A DNA stretch of 64,000 nucleotides, taken from positions 4,278,001 through 4,342,000 of the forward strand of contig NZ_JAMZEC010000001.1 in the NCBI RefSeq assembly GCF_024172185.1, in the 5' to 3' direction. Made by a program: the position numbers and the translations under genes. Under the pieces are notes generated by a model. It saw only the letters and a program-made list of their open reading frames with translations, was not told where the DNA came from and did no database searches. Numbering within the stretch: position 1 is the first letter of the stretch; every line of letters begins with the position of its first letter. Source of the stretch: Nonomuraea roseoviolacea subsp. carminata. Lineage in GTDB: Bacteria > Actinomycetota > Actinomycetes > Streptosporangiales > Streptosporangiaceae. Shown here piece after piece: positions 1 through 8,196 of this stretch.

Positions 1-865
1 CGCGGGAGACGGGCCCGGCGACCCCCATGCCCGCGATCGCGCCGCCGCCCGCCCCGATGATCGCGGCCAGGGACCGGTCGAAGTCCCATTCCTTCCTGGT
101 CCCCATCTTGATCTGCTGGTACTGGGCGACCGCGTCGATGAAGAACTCCTCGCCGATCTCCTCGACGAGTTCGTGGCCGATCGTGGTGCCCAGCAGCCGG
201 CTGATCAGGCCGGGACCGGTGGCGCCGCTGAGCGTGCTCACCCGCGAGAGCTGCGTCGCGGTGATCGGCCTGGAGGCGGCGACCGCGAGCCTGACGAGGA
301 TCCGGCTGATGACCGCGCGGGCGCCGGCCGCGGCCGGGCCGATGAGCGCGGTGGAGGATCCCGCGGTGAAGAAGTTGACGATGATGGCGATGGCGATGGC
401 GACGACCGTGACCCAGAACGCCACGTTGATGGACAGCTTCGAGTACTGGGTCTCGACGGCGAAGTTGCTCGCCTGCTGCGCGTAGGCATGCGCGTTCCTG
501 GCGACCCCGGCCATACCGCCCTGGTGGCCGTACAGGAACCTGGCCCTGGCGACGAAGTTGGCGGTGGCCGGCGCCTTCCAGCCGGTCACGATGGTGCGCG
601 CGGCGGTGCCGGCCCGCGGCGTGCAGCCGGTGACCCCCTCGCCCAGGCCCTCGTACGCCTGGCACAGCTTCGACAGCCCGCTCTCGCTGGCCTCCGGCCA
701 TTTCTGGCCGGCGGACAGCATGGGGATCAGCCAGTTGACGACCCAGGGCGGCAGCGCGTTGGTCTCCCAGGCCGGCATGACGTCCCGGTCGATGCGCACG
801 GTCGACCGTTCGCCGGGCCCCGAGCCGCTGTAGCTGACGGGGCCGGAGGCGCCGTTGTGGCTCAC
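1..865 (-). CDS. WXG100-like/CpnT-type large secreted protein, N-terminal part (cut by window edge)
   Basis: Open to the left edge, so the C-terminus, where a toxin or enzyme domain would sit, is not visible. The start is taken as GTG at 863-865, 10 nt after the preceding WXG100-like gene. Of the 288 visible residues, about 28-75 are a Trp-rich helical segment (PAWETNALPPW..., then a QKWPEAS helix) typical of the WXG100-like N-terminal domain of CpnT-type and other long actinobacterial type VII substrates. A hydrophobic helix lies at about 147-167, followed by Ala/Gly-rich helices. Family knowledge: such proteins are often polymorphic toxins or scaffolds exported by an ESX system. The neighbouring WXG100 and YbaB-like genes on the same strand support this. 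The final activity cannot be assigned from the window. Confidence 0.7.
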   Translation of the reverse strand, partial: MSHNGASGPVSYSGSGPGERSTVRIDRDVMPAWETNALPPWVVNWLIPMLSAGQKWPEASESGLSKLCQAYEGLGEGVTGCTPRAGTAARTIVTGWKAPATANFVARARFLYGHQGGMAGVARNAHAYAQQASNFAVETQYSKLSINVAFWVTVVAIAIAIIVNFFTAGSSTALIGPAAAGARAVISRILVRLAVAASRPITATQLSRVSTLSGATGPGLISRLLGTTIGHELVEEIGEEFFIDAVAQYQQIKMGTRKEWDFDRSLAAIIGAGGGAIAGMGVAGPVSR

Positions 866-875
866 GTCGTGGGCC

Positions 876-1199
876 TCAGATCTCCTTCAGCCCGGTGGTG
901 ACGTCCTCGTAGGTGGCCGCGTTCGCGTACAGGGTGTTGTCCACGGTCGTGCGCAGCCTCTCGCCGGCGTCGGTGATCTGCGTGGTCAGGTCGACGCATT
1001 GGGTGAGCATCTGGTTCGGGCCGTCGCCGTTGAAATGCGCGGCCTTGAACTGCAGGCCCTCGATCCCGTCGCCCCACGGCGCGGCGGCCAGCGCTTCGCT
1101 GACGGCCGCCATGAGCTGCGGCGCTTCGCGTTCCCAGTCCTCGGCCATCGTGGTCCACTGGGAGAGGCCCAGCTCCACGACCTGCTTGGCGACGTCCAC
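876..1199 (-). CDS. WXG100-family type VII secretion target-like protein
   Basis: This 107-residue, mostly helical protein has the size of an ESX/WXG100 substrate. It carries a Trp early (QWTTMAEDWE, residues 14-23) and a Trp-x-Gly-like turn at APWGDG (about 40-45), between two long amphipathic helices. No signal peptide or membrane segment is seen. The start is GTG at 1197-1199, 14 nt after the stop of the YbaB-like gene, and the stop lies 10 nt before the next gene's GTG. I infer that it pairs with the following large protein as a co-secreted helical hairpin partner. The WXG motif is degenerate, so the family call rests on length, helix pattern and context. Confidence 0.65.
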   Translation of the reverse strand: MDVAKQVVELGLSQWTTMAEDWEREAPQLMAAVSEALAAAPWGDGIEGLQFKAAHFNGDGPNQMLTQCVDLTTQITDAGERLRTTVDNTLYANAATYEDVTTGLKEI

Positions 1200-1213
1200 G
1201 CCATCCCGGGGGT

Positions 1214-1618
1214 TCAGCGGGTGCCTCCCATCTGCTCGGTGAAGCGCGCCATGACGGCTTCGAGGTCACCGTCGAGGTGCGCCTGGATCTCCTCGGCGGG
1301 GATCACCGGCTCGAAGATCTCGACGATGCGCTCCTGGGCTCTGACCGTCGCCCGCCTGGCGGTCTCCGCGATCGTGTCGGCCAGGTGCCGCGCGTCGGGC
1401 CGCCGGTAGATGCGGGGGTCGAGGTCCAGCCGGACGAGGTCGCCGCGAGCACCCACCGTCACCGAGACCAGGCCGTCGCGCGAGGTCTCGGTCACCTGGA
1501 TCGCCCTGGCCTTGGCGTGCAACTCCGCGCCGGCGTCCTGGATGCGTTGGAACATGCCTTGCAGTTCTTCGGCGTACGCCCTCATTCCCGCTATGTCGGG
1601 TCGGTCGAGCGAATCCAT
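1214..1618 (-). CDS. YbaB/EbfC-like family protein of a type VII cargo locus
   Basis: A 134-residue protein starting at ATG 1616-1618; an in-frame extension to 1678 is ignored because it runs into AT-richer intergenic DNA. The N-terminal helix (residues about 10-40, GMRAYAEELQGMFQRIQDAG) is followed by a short beta segment (TSRDGLVSVTVGARGDLVRLDLDP) with the YbaB/EbfC alpha-beta layout, then a helical tail. Classical YbaB proteins bind DNA as nucleoid-associated dimers. In actinobacteria the same fold commonly stands next to WXG100 genes, where its job is unclear and a chaperone or secretion role has been suspected. Here it lies 14 nt upstream of such a gene, which favours the secretion-linked role. 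Confidence 0.7.
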   Translation of the reverse strand: MDSLDRPDIAGMRAYAEELQGMFQRIQDAGAELHAKARAIQVTETSRDGLVSVTVGARGDLVRLDLDPRIYRRPDARHLADTIAETARRATVRAQERIVEIFEPVIPAEEIQAHLDGDLEAVMARFTEQMGGTR

Positions 1619-1717
1619 GACACCCCCAGACGCACAAGCCCGCGTGTGTCTCTTACGGCACTGTCGTATTTCCCCCAAGTTTCCGTCACATGAACATCAA
1701 TAGACAAGAGTTTCCTG

Positions 1718-2122
1718 TCAATCGTGATGTTGCCCGATTTCAAGGGGTACGGGCTGCTCGTGTAGGTCGGTGACCTCCGCTGCGGGAACCCACAGGCGGT
1801 AGACGCCCCGCTCGACCCGTTCCAGCCCCAATGCCCGCGCGGTGAGGGCGGACCCGCCCAGGTATTCGAGCAGCAGCAGCCCGTCCCGTTCGTCGTGCAC
1901 GTCGAAACGCTCGCCGCGCCACCGGCACACCGTCGAGACGAATTCCAGGCCGTCGCATTCCGCCGCGGGGACCGTGCGCACGTGACATCCCGGCTCGACC
2001 TGCTCGAAACCCGCCACGGGTTCGGAGCTGCGCAGCCGTATCCACAGTTCGAGGGAGTGCGGCTCGGGTGCGGCCACATACACCGCGCCCCGCCAGCGGG
2101 CCCGGTAGAAGTGCAGGCTCAC
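1718..2122 (-). CDS. hypothetical protein, coupled to SseB-like gene
   Basis: I do not recognise this family. The GTG start at 2120-2122 overlaps the TGA of the upstream SseB-domain gene (GTGA, 4 nt), so translation is probably coupled; longer starts would only extend into that gene. The roughly 134-residue product is soluble, acidic and beta-rich: an N-terminal FYRARWRGAVYVAAPEP strand pair, a central CRWRGERFDVHDERDG segment, and a C-terminal VYRLWVPAAEVTDL segment. There is no signal peptide or membrane helix. Co-transcription with the SseB protein and the WXG100/YbaB genes suggests an accessory or immunity-type role, which is inference only. Confidence 0.6.
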   Translation of the reverse strand: MSLHFYRARWRGAVYVAAPEPHSLELWIRLRSSEPVAGFEQVEPGCHVRTVPAAECDGLEFVSTVCRWRGERFDVHDERDGLLLLEYLGGSALTARALGLERVERGVYRLWVPAAEVTDLHEQPVPLEIGQHHD

Positions 2123-3006
2123 GCTGTCCGCCTCCCCACCAGCAGCCACCGCCGCAGGTCGCCGTGGTACATCGCGCGCCGTCGCTCGGTCCCCTCCAGC
2201 GTGAGCTCCCAGATCTCCGCGCCGTGGGGCAGGCCCACGCCGTACACCTTGTACTCGCGGATGAGGTGATCAGGGCTGGGCACCAGGCCCATCCCGATGA
2301 ACGGCGGCTCCTCGACCACCCAGCCGGCCACCGCGCTCATGCTCTCGTCGTCGATCCCCCCGTAGGGGGTGCGGTAGAGGTTGAGGCCGACGGGCCGCCA
2401 GCGCAGGATGATCAGGGATCCGTCCTCGGTCACCATGCCGGGCTGGCCCAACGCCTCGGCGAGGAGGGCGGGCGTGGCGATGTGGGAGACGTCCAGCGCG
2501 TGGTGGCAGTAGCCGGACACCCGAGGCTCACCGCCGGTCAGCAGGTCGTGGGCGTCGGCGGGGGACAGCAGCTTCTGCACCACCGGCACGCCCGCCCCGG
2601 GGTCGAGCAGCAGGTCCTGCGTCAGCGTCGGGACCGCGAGCCTGGCCACGGTGCCCGGCTCCAGCAGGAAGGCGGTCGGCAGGCCCGGGTTGACCGCGAG
2701 GCCCCAGCGCGGGTCGGGCCAGCCGGCCGCCAGTTCGGGCAGCGAGGAGATCCGGCAGTGCGTCGCGACGCCGCCGGTGGCCAGGCGCATGGCCTCGACG
2801 GAGGTGTAGGCCAGCAGCCAGGTCCGCTCGGAGTCCGCGGCCGTCGCCCAGGCGGCGGTCGCGGTCCCGTCCGCCGCGGCGGCCGTGATCGGCAGTGCCA
2901 GGTCGGCGTCGCGGAGCAGGCTCAGGCACAGGGCTTCCTGGCCGTCCTCACGGGCGGCCAGCAGCCGCTCCTCGAAAGGCGTGGCCGGGTGAAGATCACT
3001 CCTCAT
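2119..3006 (-). CDS. SseB-family domain protein
   Basis: A 295-residue soluble protein. Residues about 10-125 match the SseB N-terminal domain: a FEERLLAAREDGQ opening, a LALPI segment, a WLLAYTS strand, and WGLAVNPGLPTAFLLEPG at the end of the domain. Residues 140-295 are a second, beta-rich region (SLIILRWRPVGLNLYRTP, WVVEEPPFIGMG) that I cannot name. In Salmonella SseB is a type III secretion protein, but the actinobacterial domain is a general module often found beside type VII and polymorphic-toxin genes. It is the first gene of a five-gene minus-strand cassette and shares a GTGA overlap with the next gene. A chaperone or immunity function is plausible but unproven. Confidence 0.75.
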   Translation of the reverse strand: MRSDLHPATPFEERLLAAREDGQEALCLSLLRDADLALPITAAAADGTATAAWATAADSERTWLLAYTSVEAMRLATGGVATHCRISSLPELAAGWPDPRWGLAVNPGLPTAFLLEPGTVARLAVPTLTQDLLLDPGAGVPVVQKLLSPADAHDLLTGGEPRVSGYCHHALDVSHIATPALLAEALGQPGMVTEDGSLIILRWRPVGLNLYRTPYGGIDDESMSAVAGWVVEEPPFIGMGLVPSPDHLIREYKVYGVGLPHGAEIWELTLEGTERRRAMYHGDLRRWLLVGRRTA

Positions 3007-3040
3007 GCGCCCAGTCTGCCCGCAGCGCGACGAGGCGGGC

Positions 3041-4195
3041 TCAGCGGAACGCGTCGAGCCCCGTGAGCGCCTTGCCCAGCGTCAGCAGGTGGACCTCCTG
3101 CGTGCCCTCGTACGTGAGCACGCTCTCCAGGTTGTTCATGTGCCGGATGACCGGATACTCCAGGGTGATCCCGTTGCCGCCCAGGACCGAGCGCGCCTCC
3201 CGGGCGATGTCCAGGGCCGCGCGCACGTTCGCCAGCTTGCCGAAGCTGACCTGCTTCGGCTCCAGGCGTCCCGCGTCCTTGAGCTCGCCCAGGTGGAACG
3301 CGGTCAGCGACGCCTGCGCCATGCCCACGTACATCCACGCGAGCTTCTCCTGCGTGAGCTGGAACGACCCGATCGGCTTGCCGAACTGCACGCGCGTCTT
3401 CGCGTACTCCACCGCGGCCTCCAGGCACGCGCGCGCCGCGCCCACGACCCCCCACAGGATGCCGAAGCGCGCCTCCGACAGGCACGACAGCGGGCCCTTC
3501 AGGCCCGTCACCCCGGGCAGGACGGCCGAGCCCGGCAGACGGACGTCGTCGAAGTACAGGGACGACGTCACCGAGGCCCTCAGGGACAGCTTGCGGTGGA
3601 TCTCGGGGGCGGAGAAGCCCGGCGTGTCGGTCGGCACGACGAAGCCGCGGATGCCCTCGTCGGTCTGCGCCCACACGACGGCGACGTCGGCGACCGAGCC
3701 GTTGGTGATCCACATCTTGGAGCCGTTGAGGATCCAGTCGGACCCGTCGCGCTTGGCGTAGGTGCGCATGCCGGCCGGGTCGGAGCCGTGGTCGGGCTCG
3801 GTCAGGCCGAAGCAGCCGATCGCCTCGCCGGCCGCCATCCGGGGCAGCCACTCCTCTTTCTGCTCGTCGGAGCCGTACCGCCAGATGGGGAACATGGCCA
3901 GCGAGCCCTGCACCGACACGAACGAGCGCAGCCCCGAGTCACCGGCCTCCAGCTCGCGGCAGGCCACGCCGTACGACACGGCGTCGGTGCCGGCGCAGCC
4001 GTACCCCTCCAGGTGCATGCCGAGCAGCCCGAGCGAGCCCAGCTCGGGGGCCAGCTCGCGCGCCGGGAACACGCCCTCCTCGAACCAGCCGGCCACGTGC
4101 GGCAGGACCCGGTCGGACACGAACGAGGCCACCGTGTCCCGGATCAGCCGCTGATCACCGTTGAGCCGGTCGTCCACGCGCAGCAGGTCGTCCAT
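3041..4195 (-). CDS. gcdH: acyl-CoA dehydrogenase, glutaryl-CoA dehydrogenase type
   Basis: This FAD flavoprotein is predicted to oxidise glutaryl-CoA to crotonyl-CoA (lysine, hydroxylysine and tryptophan breakdown). At 384 residues it has the family length. The catalytic base is Glu363 in TYEGTQEVH, the position used by glutaryl-CoA dehydrogenases. Arg90 and Ser94 in LRSFVSVQGSL align with the Arg/Ser pair that holds the glutaryl carboxylate in the human enzyme. FAD-binding signatures CFGLTEPDHGSD and WITNGS are at about 128-165, and the C-terminal helical domain ends in LTLGKALTG. It stands alone: the SseB cassette follows after 34 nt and a divergent PspC gene lies upstream. A broader short-chain acyl-CoA specificity remains possible. 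Confidence 0.88.
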   Translation of the reverse strand: MDDLLRVDDRLNGDQRLIRDTVASFVSDRVLPHVAGWFEEGVFPARELAPELGSLGLLGMHLEGYGCAGTDAVSYGVACRELEAGDSGLRSFVSVQGSLAMFPIWRYGSDEQKEEWLPRMAAGEAIGCFGLTEPDHGSDPAGMRTYAKRDGSDWILNGSKMWITNGSVADVAVVWAQTDEGIRGFVVPTDTPGFSAPEIHRKLSLRASVTSSLYFDDVRLPGSAVLPGVTGLKGPLSCLSEARFGILWGVVGAARACLEAAVEYAKTRVQFGKPIGSFQLTQEKLAWMYVGMAQASLTAFHLGELKDAGRLEPKQVSFGKLANVRAALDIAREARSVLGGNGITLEYPVIRHMNNLESVLTYEGTQEVHLLTLGKALTGLDAFR

Positions 4196-4299
4196 CGGGA
4201 TCCTCTCCTCGCACCAGCGCCTACACGTAAGGGGCTACCAGGGTTTCTACAGGGTGATTCCCGATGTGCCAAAGAGGGCCGCGGAGGCACTCTTGAGAC

Positions 4300-4605
4300 A
4301 TGAACGACAACATCAAGCAGTTGCGCAGGACTCACGACGGCAGGATCATCGGCGGCGTCTGCTCGGGCGTCGGGGAGTACCTCGGCGTCGACGCCAACCT
4401 GGTGCGCATCGCGCTCGCGGTGGCGACGCTCTTCGGCGGGGTGGGGGTCGGCCTGTACGCGATCGGCTGGCTGCTCATGCCGGAGCAGGGCAGGGACACC
4501 TCGATCGTCCAGGACGTGCTGGCCAAGCAGCAGGCCAAGTCCACCTGGCAGACCAGCACCAGCACCCCCGCCTCCTGGGACGACGAGCAGAAGCCCCAGC
4601 AGTGA
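4300..4605 (+). CDS. PspC-domain membrane protein
   Basis: A 101-residue protein with one PspC domain (residues about 5-65): LRRTHDGRIIGGVCSGVGEYL, then a hydrophobic span ending in YAIGWLLMPE. PspC proteins are inner-membrane stress proteins; in actinobacteria, short PspC domains also occur fused to sensor kinases. Here it is alone, with a hydrophilic tail of about 30 residues. A GGAGG ribosome site precedes the ATG. It is divergent from the acyl-CoA dehydrogenase gene and its stop codon abuts the stop of the convergent MFS gene with no spacer. It is probably a membrane-stress accessory; the partner is unknown. Confidence 0.85.
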   Translation: MNDNIKQLRRTHDGRIIGGVCSGVGEYLGVDANLVRIALAVATLFGGVGVGLYAIGWLLMPEQGRDTSIVQDVLAKQQAKSTWQTSTSTPASWDDEQKPQQ

Positions 4606-5898
4606 TCAGGTGGGCGCCGAGGCGCGGACCCGGCGGGGGCCGTCAGTCCGGGACTCGGTCCAGAGCATGGCCAGCGCGGCCGCGCACGTCACTCCCATGA
4701 CGCCGGCCAGCGCCACCACGAGCTCCGGGCCGAGTCTCTCGGCGGCCAGGCCGCCCACGAGGATCCCGGCGCCCTGCGCGGCCATCAGCCCCGACTGCGC
4801 CAGCCCGAACGCCTGCCCGCGCCGCTCGGCCGGCACCCGCTGCACGAACGCGGCGTTGGCCGCGAGCTGGTAGGCCCCGCCCACCCCCGACAGGACCCAG
4901 GCCGCCAGCACCACGACCAGCGGCGGCCGCAGCGCGCTGACCGCCAGCGGCAGGCAGCTCAGCACCGCCATCCAGCCCATCAGCCGCAACCGCCGCGACG
5001 GCGAGACGAACCTGCTGAACAGGAACGCCCCCAGCACCGTGCCCGTCGGCATCGCCGCCATCAGCAGCCCGGTGACCACCGGGGCGGGCAGCGCGTCGGT
5101 CGCCAGGGTCGCCGCGTACGGCGCGGCCAGCCCCTCCGGCAGCACGTAGAACCCGCACAGCCAGGCGAACATCACCAGCGTGCGCAGCCCCTTGTCGCCG
5201 AAGACCAGCCGCGCGCCCTCCCTCGTCATCGCCCACATGGACGGCCGCTCGCCCTCGGGCGCCGCCGACGGCCGCCGCCGTACCCCCGAGACCAGGATCA
5301 GCGCCGAGCCGAGGAACGTCGCCGCGTCGAGCGCCAGCGCGCGGTACGGGCCCAGCGTGGCGATCACCGCGCCGCCCGCGGCGAAGCCGAGCATCTGGAC
5401 CGCCTGGTTCGTCATGTTCTGCAGCGCCGTGCCCACGACGTACCGGTCGCCCTCCAGCACCTCCGGCAGCAACGCCGCCCGCGCCGCCGAGAACGGCGCG
5501 CCGAGCAGCACCACCAGGAACACCAGGGCGCACAGCACCGGGAACGGCATGCCCGGCAGGGCCATGACGGCCACCAGGACCGCGCGCAGCAGGTCGCAGG
5601 CCAGCATGACGCCCCGGCGGGCGAACCGGTCGGCCAGCCCGGCCAGCAGCGGGCCGCCGGCGATCGACGGCAGGTAGGTCAGCGCGTAGACGGCGGCGGT
5701 GGCGAGCGGCGACCCGGTGCGGTCGTAGACGAGGACGGCGAGGGCCACCTGGGCGAGCTGGTCGCCGAGGAGCGACAGGCCCTGGCCGTACCAGAGGGCC
5801 CGGAACTCGCCGATGGCGAGGACCTCGCCGTAGGTGGCTTGGTGATCTTCAGCACGGCGATGCCGTCCCGGCAGCCGTCGCGTCCGCATGGCCCCCAT
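4606..5898 (-). CDS. MFS transporter (drug-export type)
   Basis: A 430-residue, 12-helix major facilitator. The start may be ATG at 5898 or at 5889. Helix 1 follows FRALWYGQGLSLLGDQLAQVALAVLVYDRTGS, and the loop 2-3 region reads LADRFARRGVM, a usual motif A position. The N-terminal motif resembles the enterobactin/macrolide exporter subgroup (MFS_3). No cognate regulator is adjacent; the neighbours are a PspC gene (convergent, abutting) and a protease gene on the same strand. Substrate unknown. Confidence 0.88.
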   Translation of the reverse strand: MGAMRTRRLPGRHRRAEDHQATYGEVLAIGEFRALWYGQGLSLLGDQLAQVALAVLVYDRTGSPLATAAVYALTYLPSIAGGPLLAGLADRFARRGVMLACDLLRAVLVAVMALPGMPFPVLCALVFLVVLLGAPFSAARAALLPEVLEGDRYVVGTALQNMTNQAVQMLGFAAGGAVIATLGPYRALALDAATFLGSALILVSGVRRRPSAAPEGERPSMWAMTREGARLVFGDKGLRTLVMFAWLCGFYVLPEGLAAPYAATLATDALPAPVVTGLLMAAMPTGTVLGAFLFSRFVSPSRRLRLMGWMAVLSCLPLAVSALRPPLVVVLAAWVLSGVGGAYQLAANAAFVQRVPAERRGQAFGLAQSGLMAAQGAGILVGGLAAERLGPELVVALAGVMGVTCAAALAMLWTESRTDGPRRVRASAPT

Positions 5899-5999
5899 TG
5901 GACTCCGCTGTGCCTGACTCTGAGTATTCAGTACGTCACCTAAGGTGCCTGATCAGGCCACGTACCGCAAGCAGAAGAGGACAACCGGCGCCCTCCGGG

Positions 6000-6350
6000 T
6001 CACCAGCCCAGCTCGTGCAGGCGCGCGTCGTCGATGCCGAAGTGGTGCCCCACCTCGTGCACCACCGTGATCCGCACCTCCCGTACGACCTGCTCCTCGG
6101 TGTCGCAGACCCGGCAGATCGCATTGCGGTAGATCTCGATCCGGTCGGGAAGAACCGCTGAGTACCAGTCGCCACGCTCGGTAAGGGGAATTCCGGTGTA
6201 CAGGCCCAGAAGGTTGGGTTGGGGCGGATCGTCCACCACCGTGACGACGACGTTGCTCATGACGCGGGTCAGCTCGGGAGGGATCGTGTCCAGCGCCTCG
6301 GAGACGAGCTCCTCGAACTTCTCCCGCGTAACCTCGATCACAGATGCCAT
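6000..6350 (-). CDS. minimal zincin metallopeptidase-family protein
   Basis: A 116-residue protein starting at ATG 6348-6350. The zinc site is HEVGHHFGIDD at 98-108, an HExxHxxGxxD motif as in the short minimal-zincin (COG3824) family. The rest is the usual family core: EELVSEALDTIPPELTRVMSNV and GDWYSAVLPDRIEIYRNAI. There is no signal peptide, so it should be cytoplasmic. These proteins are widespread in actinobacteria and their substrates are unknown. It is divergent from the metallophosphoesterase gene with 33 nt between the starts. A much longer reading in the same frame up to 7982 is antisense to that gene and is not real. Confidence 0.9.
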   Translation of the reverse strand: MASVIEVTREKFEELVSEALDTIPPELTRVMSNVVVTVVDDPPQPNLLGLYTGIPLTERGDWYSAVLPDRIEIYRNAICRVCDTEEQVVREVRITVVHEVGHHFGIDDARLHELGW

Positions 6351-6383
6351 TCTGCCTCGCGAGGCGGGTAGGCACGTCACCCC

Positions 6384-7943
6384 ATGAACGTCGCTCGCAT
6401 CCTCCGGACAGTCGTCGCGTCCAGAGCGTCGAGGATCGCGGCCGTGCTCGTCGTCGCGGCCGTCGGCGCCTGGCTCGGCATCTTCCTCAGCGGCACCGTA
6501 CGGGCCCAGGTGGGCCCCGTCGAGACCGGCATGTCGCTGCGCCCGGCCTGGCGCGGCGAGACGGTCGTCGACGCGAGCCCGTTGGGCACGCTCGCCTTCC
6601 ACACCCACGACGCGCCGCTGCGGCTGCGCATCACCCTGGAGAACATCGACCAGGAGCGCGCCAAGGCCCTCATCGAGGACCCGCGCCTGGCCGACCGGCT
6701 GCCCGGCATCATCGAGCGCGACCTGCTCGACGGCGTGCGCGCCCTGGTGATCCGCTCGCTGCTCTGCGCGGGGGCCGGGGCGCTGGTGGCGGGGGTGCTG
6801 GTGTTCAGGCGGCCCAAGGTCGCGCTGCTCGGCCTGCTGGCCGCCGCGGTCGGGCTCGCCGGCACGGGCGCGCTGGCCGCGTTCACGTTCCGGCCGAACT
6901 CGCTGGTCGAGCCGCGCTACTCCGGCCTGATCGCCGCCGCGCCGTCGCTGGTGGGCAGCGCGGAGTCGATCGTGACGAAGTTCGAGTCGTACCGGTCGCA
7001 GCTCACCAAGCTCGTGACGAACGTCTCGAAGCTGTACGACACGGTCTCGACGCTGCCGCTGTACGACAGCGACCCGCGCTCGATCCGGGTGCTCCACGTC
7101 TCGGACATCCACCTCAACCCGCTCGCCTGGAACGTGATCCGGTCCCTGAAGGACCAGTTCGCCGCCGACATGATCATCGACACGGGCGACATCTCCGACC
7201 ACGGCACCAAGCCCGAGAACAAGTTCGTGGAGGAGATCGGCCGGCTCGGCGTCCCGTACGTCTACATCCGCGGCAACCACGACTCCATGACCACCCAGAA
7301 GGCCGTCGCGAAGCAGAAGAACGCCGTCGTGCTCGACGACAGGTCGCAGACCGTCGGCGGCCTGACCATCTACGGCCTCGGCGACCCGCGCTTCACCCCG
7401 GACAAGTCGGTGGCTGTCGACTCCGACCCCGCCAAGCTGGAGCAATGGGGACGCGACCACCTCGCCAAGGCCGGCAAGCCGGACCTGGTGGCGGTCCACG
7501 ACGGGATCATCGGCCGCGGCTTCTCCGGCGCCACCCCGATGGTCCTCGCCGGCCACGCGCACGCCCGGTCCACCACCATGCTGCCCACGGGCACGCGCGT
7601 CCTCGTCCAGGGCTCCACGGGCGGCGCCGGCCTGCGCGCCCTCGAACACGCCGAGCCGACTCCCGTGCAGGCGTCCGTCCTGTACTTCGACCGGGAGACG
7701 AAACGCCTGCGGGCCTGGGACGACATCACCCTCGGCGGGCTGGGGGAGCAATCGGTGTACATCCAGCGTCACGTGGAGGAGAACCCGGGACGTATGATTT
7801 CCCCAGCGCCGACGAACACCCCGACACCATCGGGGACCGTGAGCGGCGCGCGAACGCCGGCCGCCGGCCCGCCACTTTGGCATCAGGGGCAATCGTCCCC
7901 TATGCTTCAGAGGTCTCCGACGGAAGGCGACAGGGAAACCTGA
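6384..7943 (+). CDS. membrane-anchored metallophosphoesterase
   Basis: A 519-residue protein. There is a membrane anchor at residues 18-38 and two more hydrophobic helices at about 118-165, then a calcineurin-like phosphoesterase domain at about 235-470. The metal motifs are complete: DIH (VSDIHLN), GD (DTGDISDHG), GNHD (RGNHDS), HDG and GHAHAR. It should be a metal-dependent phosphatase or phosphodiesterase at the membrane; substrate unknown. The last 45 residues are low-complexity (Thr, Pro, Ser) and their DNA contains a sigma-70-type promoter for the tRNA cluster. The TGA stop is immediately followed by the first base of tRNA-Glu, so the tail of this gene may be under non-protein constraint. 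Confidence 0.88.
   Translation: MNVARILRTVVASRASRIAAVLVVAAVGAWLGIFLSGTVRAQVGPVETGMSLRPAWRGETVVDASPLGTLAFHTHDAPLRLRITLENIDQERAKALIEDPRLADRLPGIIERDLLDGVRALVIRSLLCAGAGALVAGVLVFRRPKVALLGLLAAAVGLAGTGALAAFTFRPNSLVEPRYSGLIAAAPSLVGSAESIVTKFESYRSQLTKLVTNVSKLYDTVSTLPLYDSDPRSIRVLHVSDIHLNPLAWNVIRSLKDQFAADMIIDTGDISDHGTKPENKFVEEIGRLGVPYVYIRGNHDSMTTQKAVAKQKNAVVLDDRSQTVGGLTIYGLGDPRFTPDKSVAVDSDPAKLEQWGRDHLAKAGKPDLVAVHDGIIGRGFSGATPMVLAGHAHARSTTMLPTGTRVLVQGSTGGAGLRALEHAEPTPVQASVLYFDRETKRLRAWDDITLGGLGEQSVYIQRHVEENPGRMISPAPTNTPTPSGTVSGARTPAAGPPLWHQGQSSPMLQRSPTEGDRET
7877..7906 (+). promoter_or_regulatory. tRNA-cluster promoter inside the 3' end of the phosphoesterase gene
   Basis: TTGGCA at 7877-7882 and TATGCT at 7901-7906 are separated by 18 nt, a good sigma-70/HrdB match. 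The predicted start lies near 7913, about 30 nt before mature tRNA-Glu. It is embedded in the coding sequence of the preceding gene. Confidence 0.6.
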
Positions 7944-8016
7944 GCCCCCATCGTCTAGCGGCCTAGGACACCGCCCTTTCAAGGCGGCGGCACGGGTTCG
8001 AATCCCGTTGGGGGCA
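7944..8016 (+). tRNA. tRNA-Glu (anticodon TTC)
   Basis: A 73-nt cloverleaf. Acceptor arms GCCCCCA and TGGGGGC pair, with discriminator A. The anticodon stem CCGCC/GGCGG flanks loop CTTTCAA, giving anticodon TTC. The T arm contains GGTTCGAATCC. CCA is not encoded. The first base directly follows the phosphoesterase stop codon. Confidence 0.97.
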
Positions 8017-8116
8017 CCGCGAAGCGCCTGGCGCTACCGGGGAAACGGCAGGTCGAAGACCTCCGAAGAACTGGTAAGCTAAGCGAGTCGCAAGGCAAGA
8101 ACAGCAAGACAAGCAA

Positions 8117-8191
8117 GGTCCTGTAGAGCAGTTTGGAGTGCTCGCCACCCTGTCAAGGTGGAGGTCGCGGGTTCAAGTCCCGTCAGGACCG
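8117..8191 (+). tRNA. tRNA-Asp (anticodon GTC)
   Basis: A 75-nt tRNA with acceptor arms GGTCCTG/CAGGACC and discriminator G. The anticodon stem CCACC/GGTGG has loop CTGTCAA, anticodon GTC. CCA is not encoded. It lies 100 nt after tRNA-Glu and 5 nt before tRNA-Phe, probably on one transcript. Confidence 0.97.
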
Positions 8192-8196
8192 CTCTG

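Noticed and set aside
6351..7982. A very long minus-strand reading through the metallophosphoesterase gene, in frame with the small zincin gene
   Set aside because: It is antisense to a gene with a complete phosphoesterase motif set, its product is low-complexity Arg/Gly/Val, and the zincin family begins at 6350.
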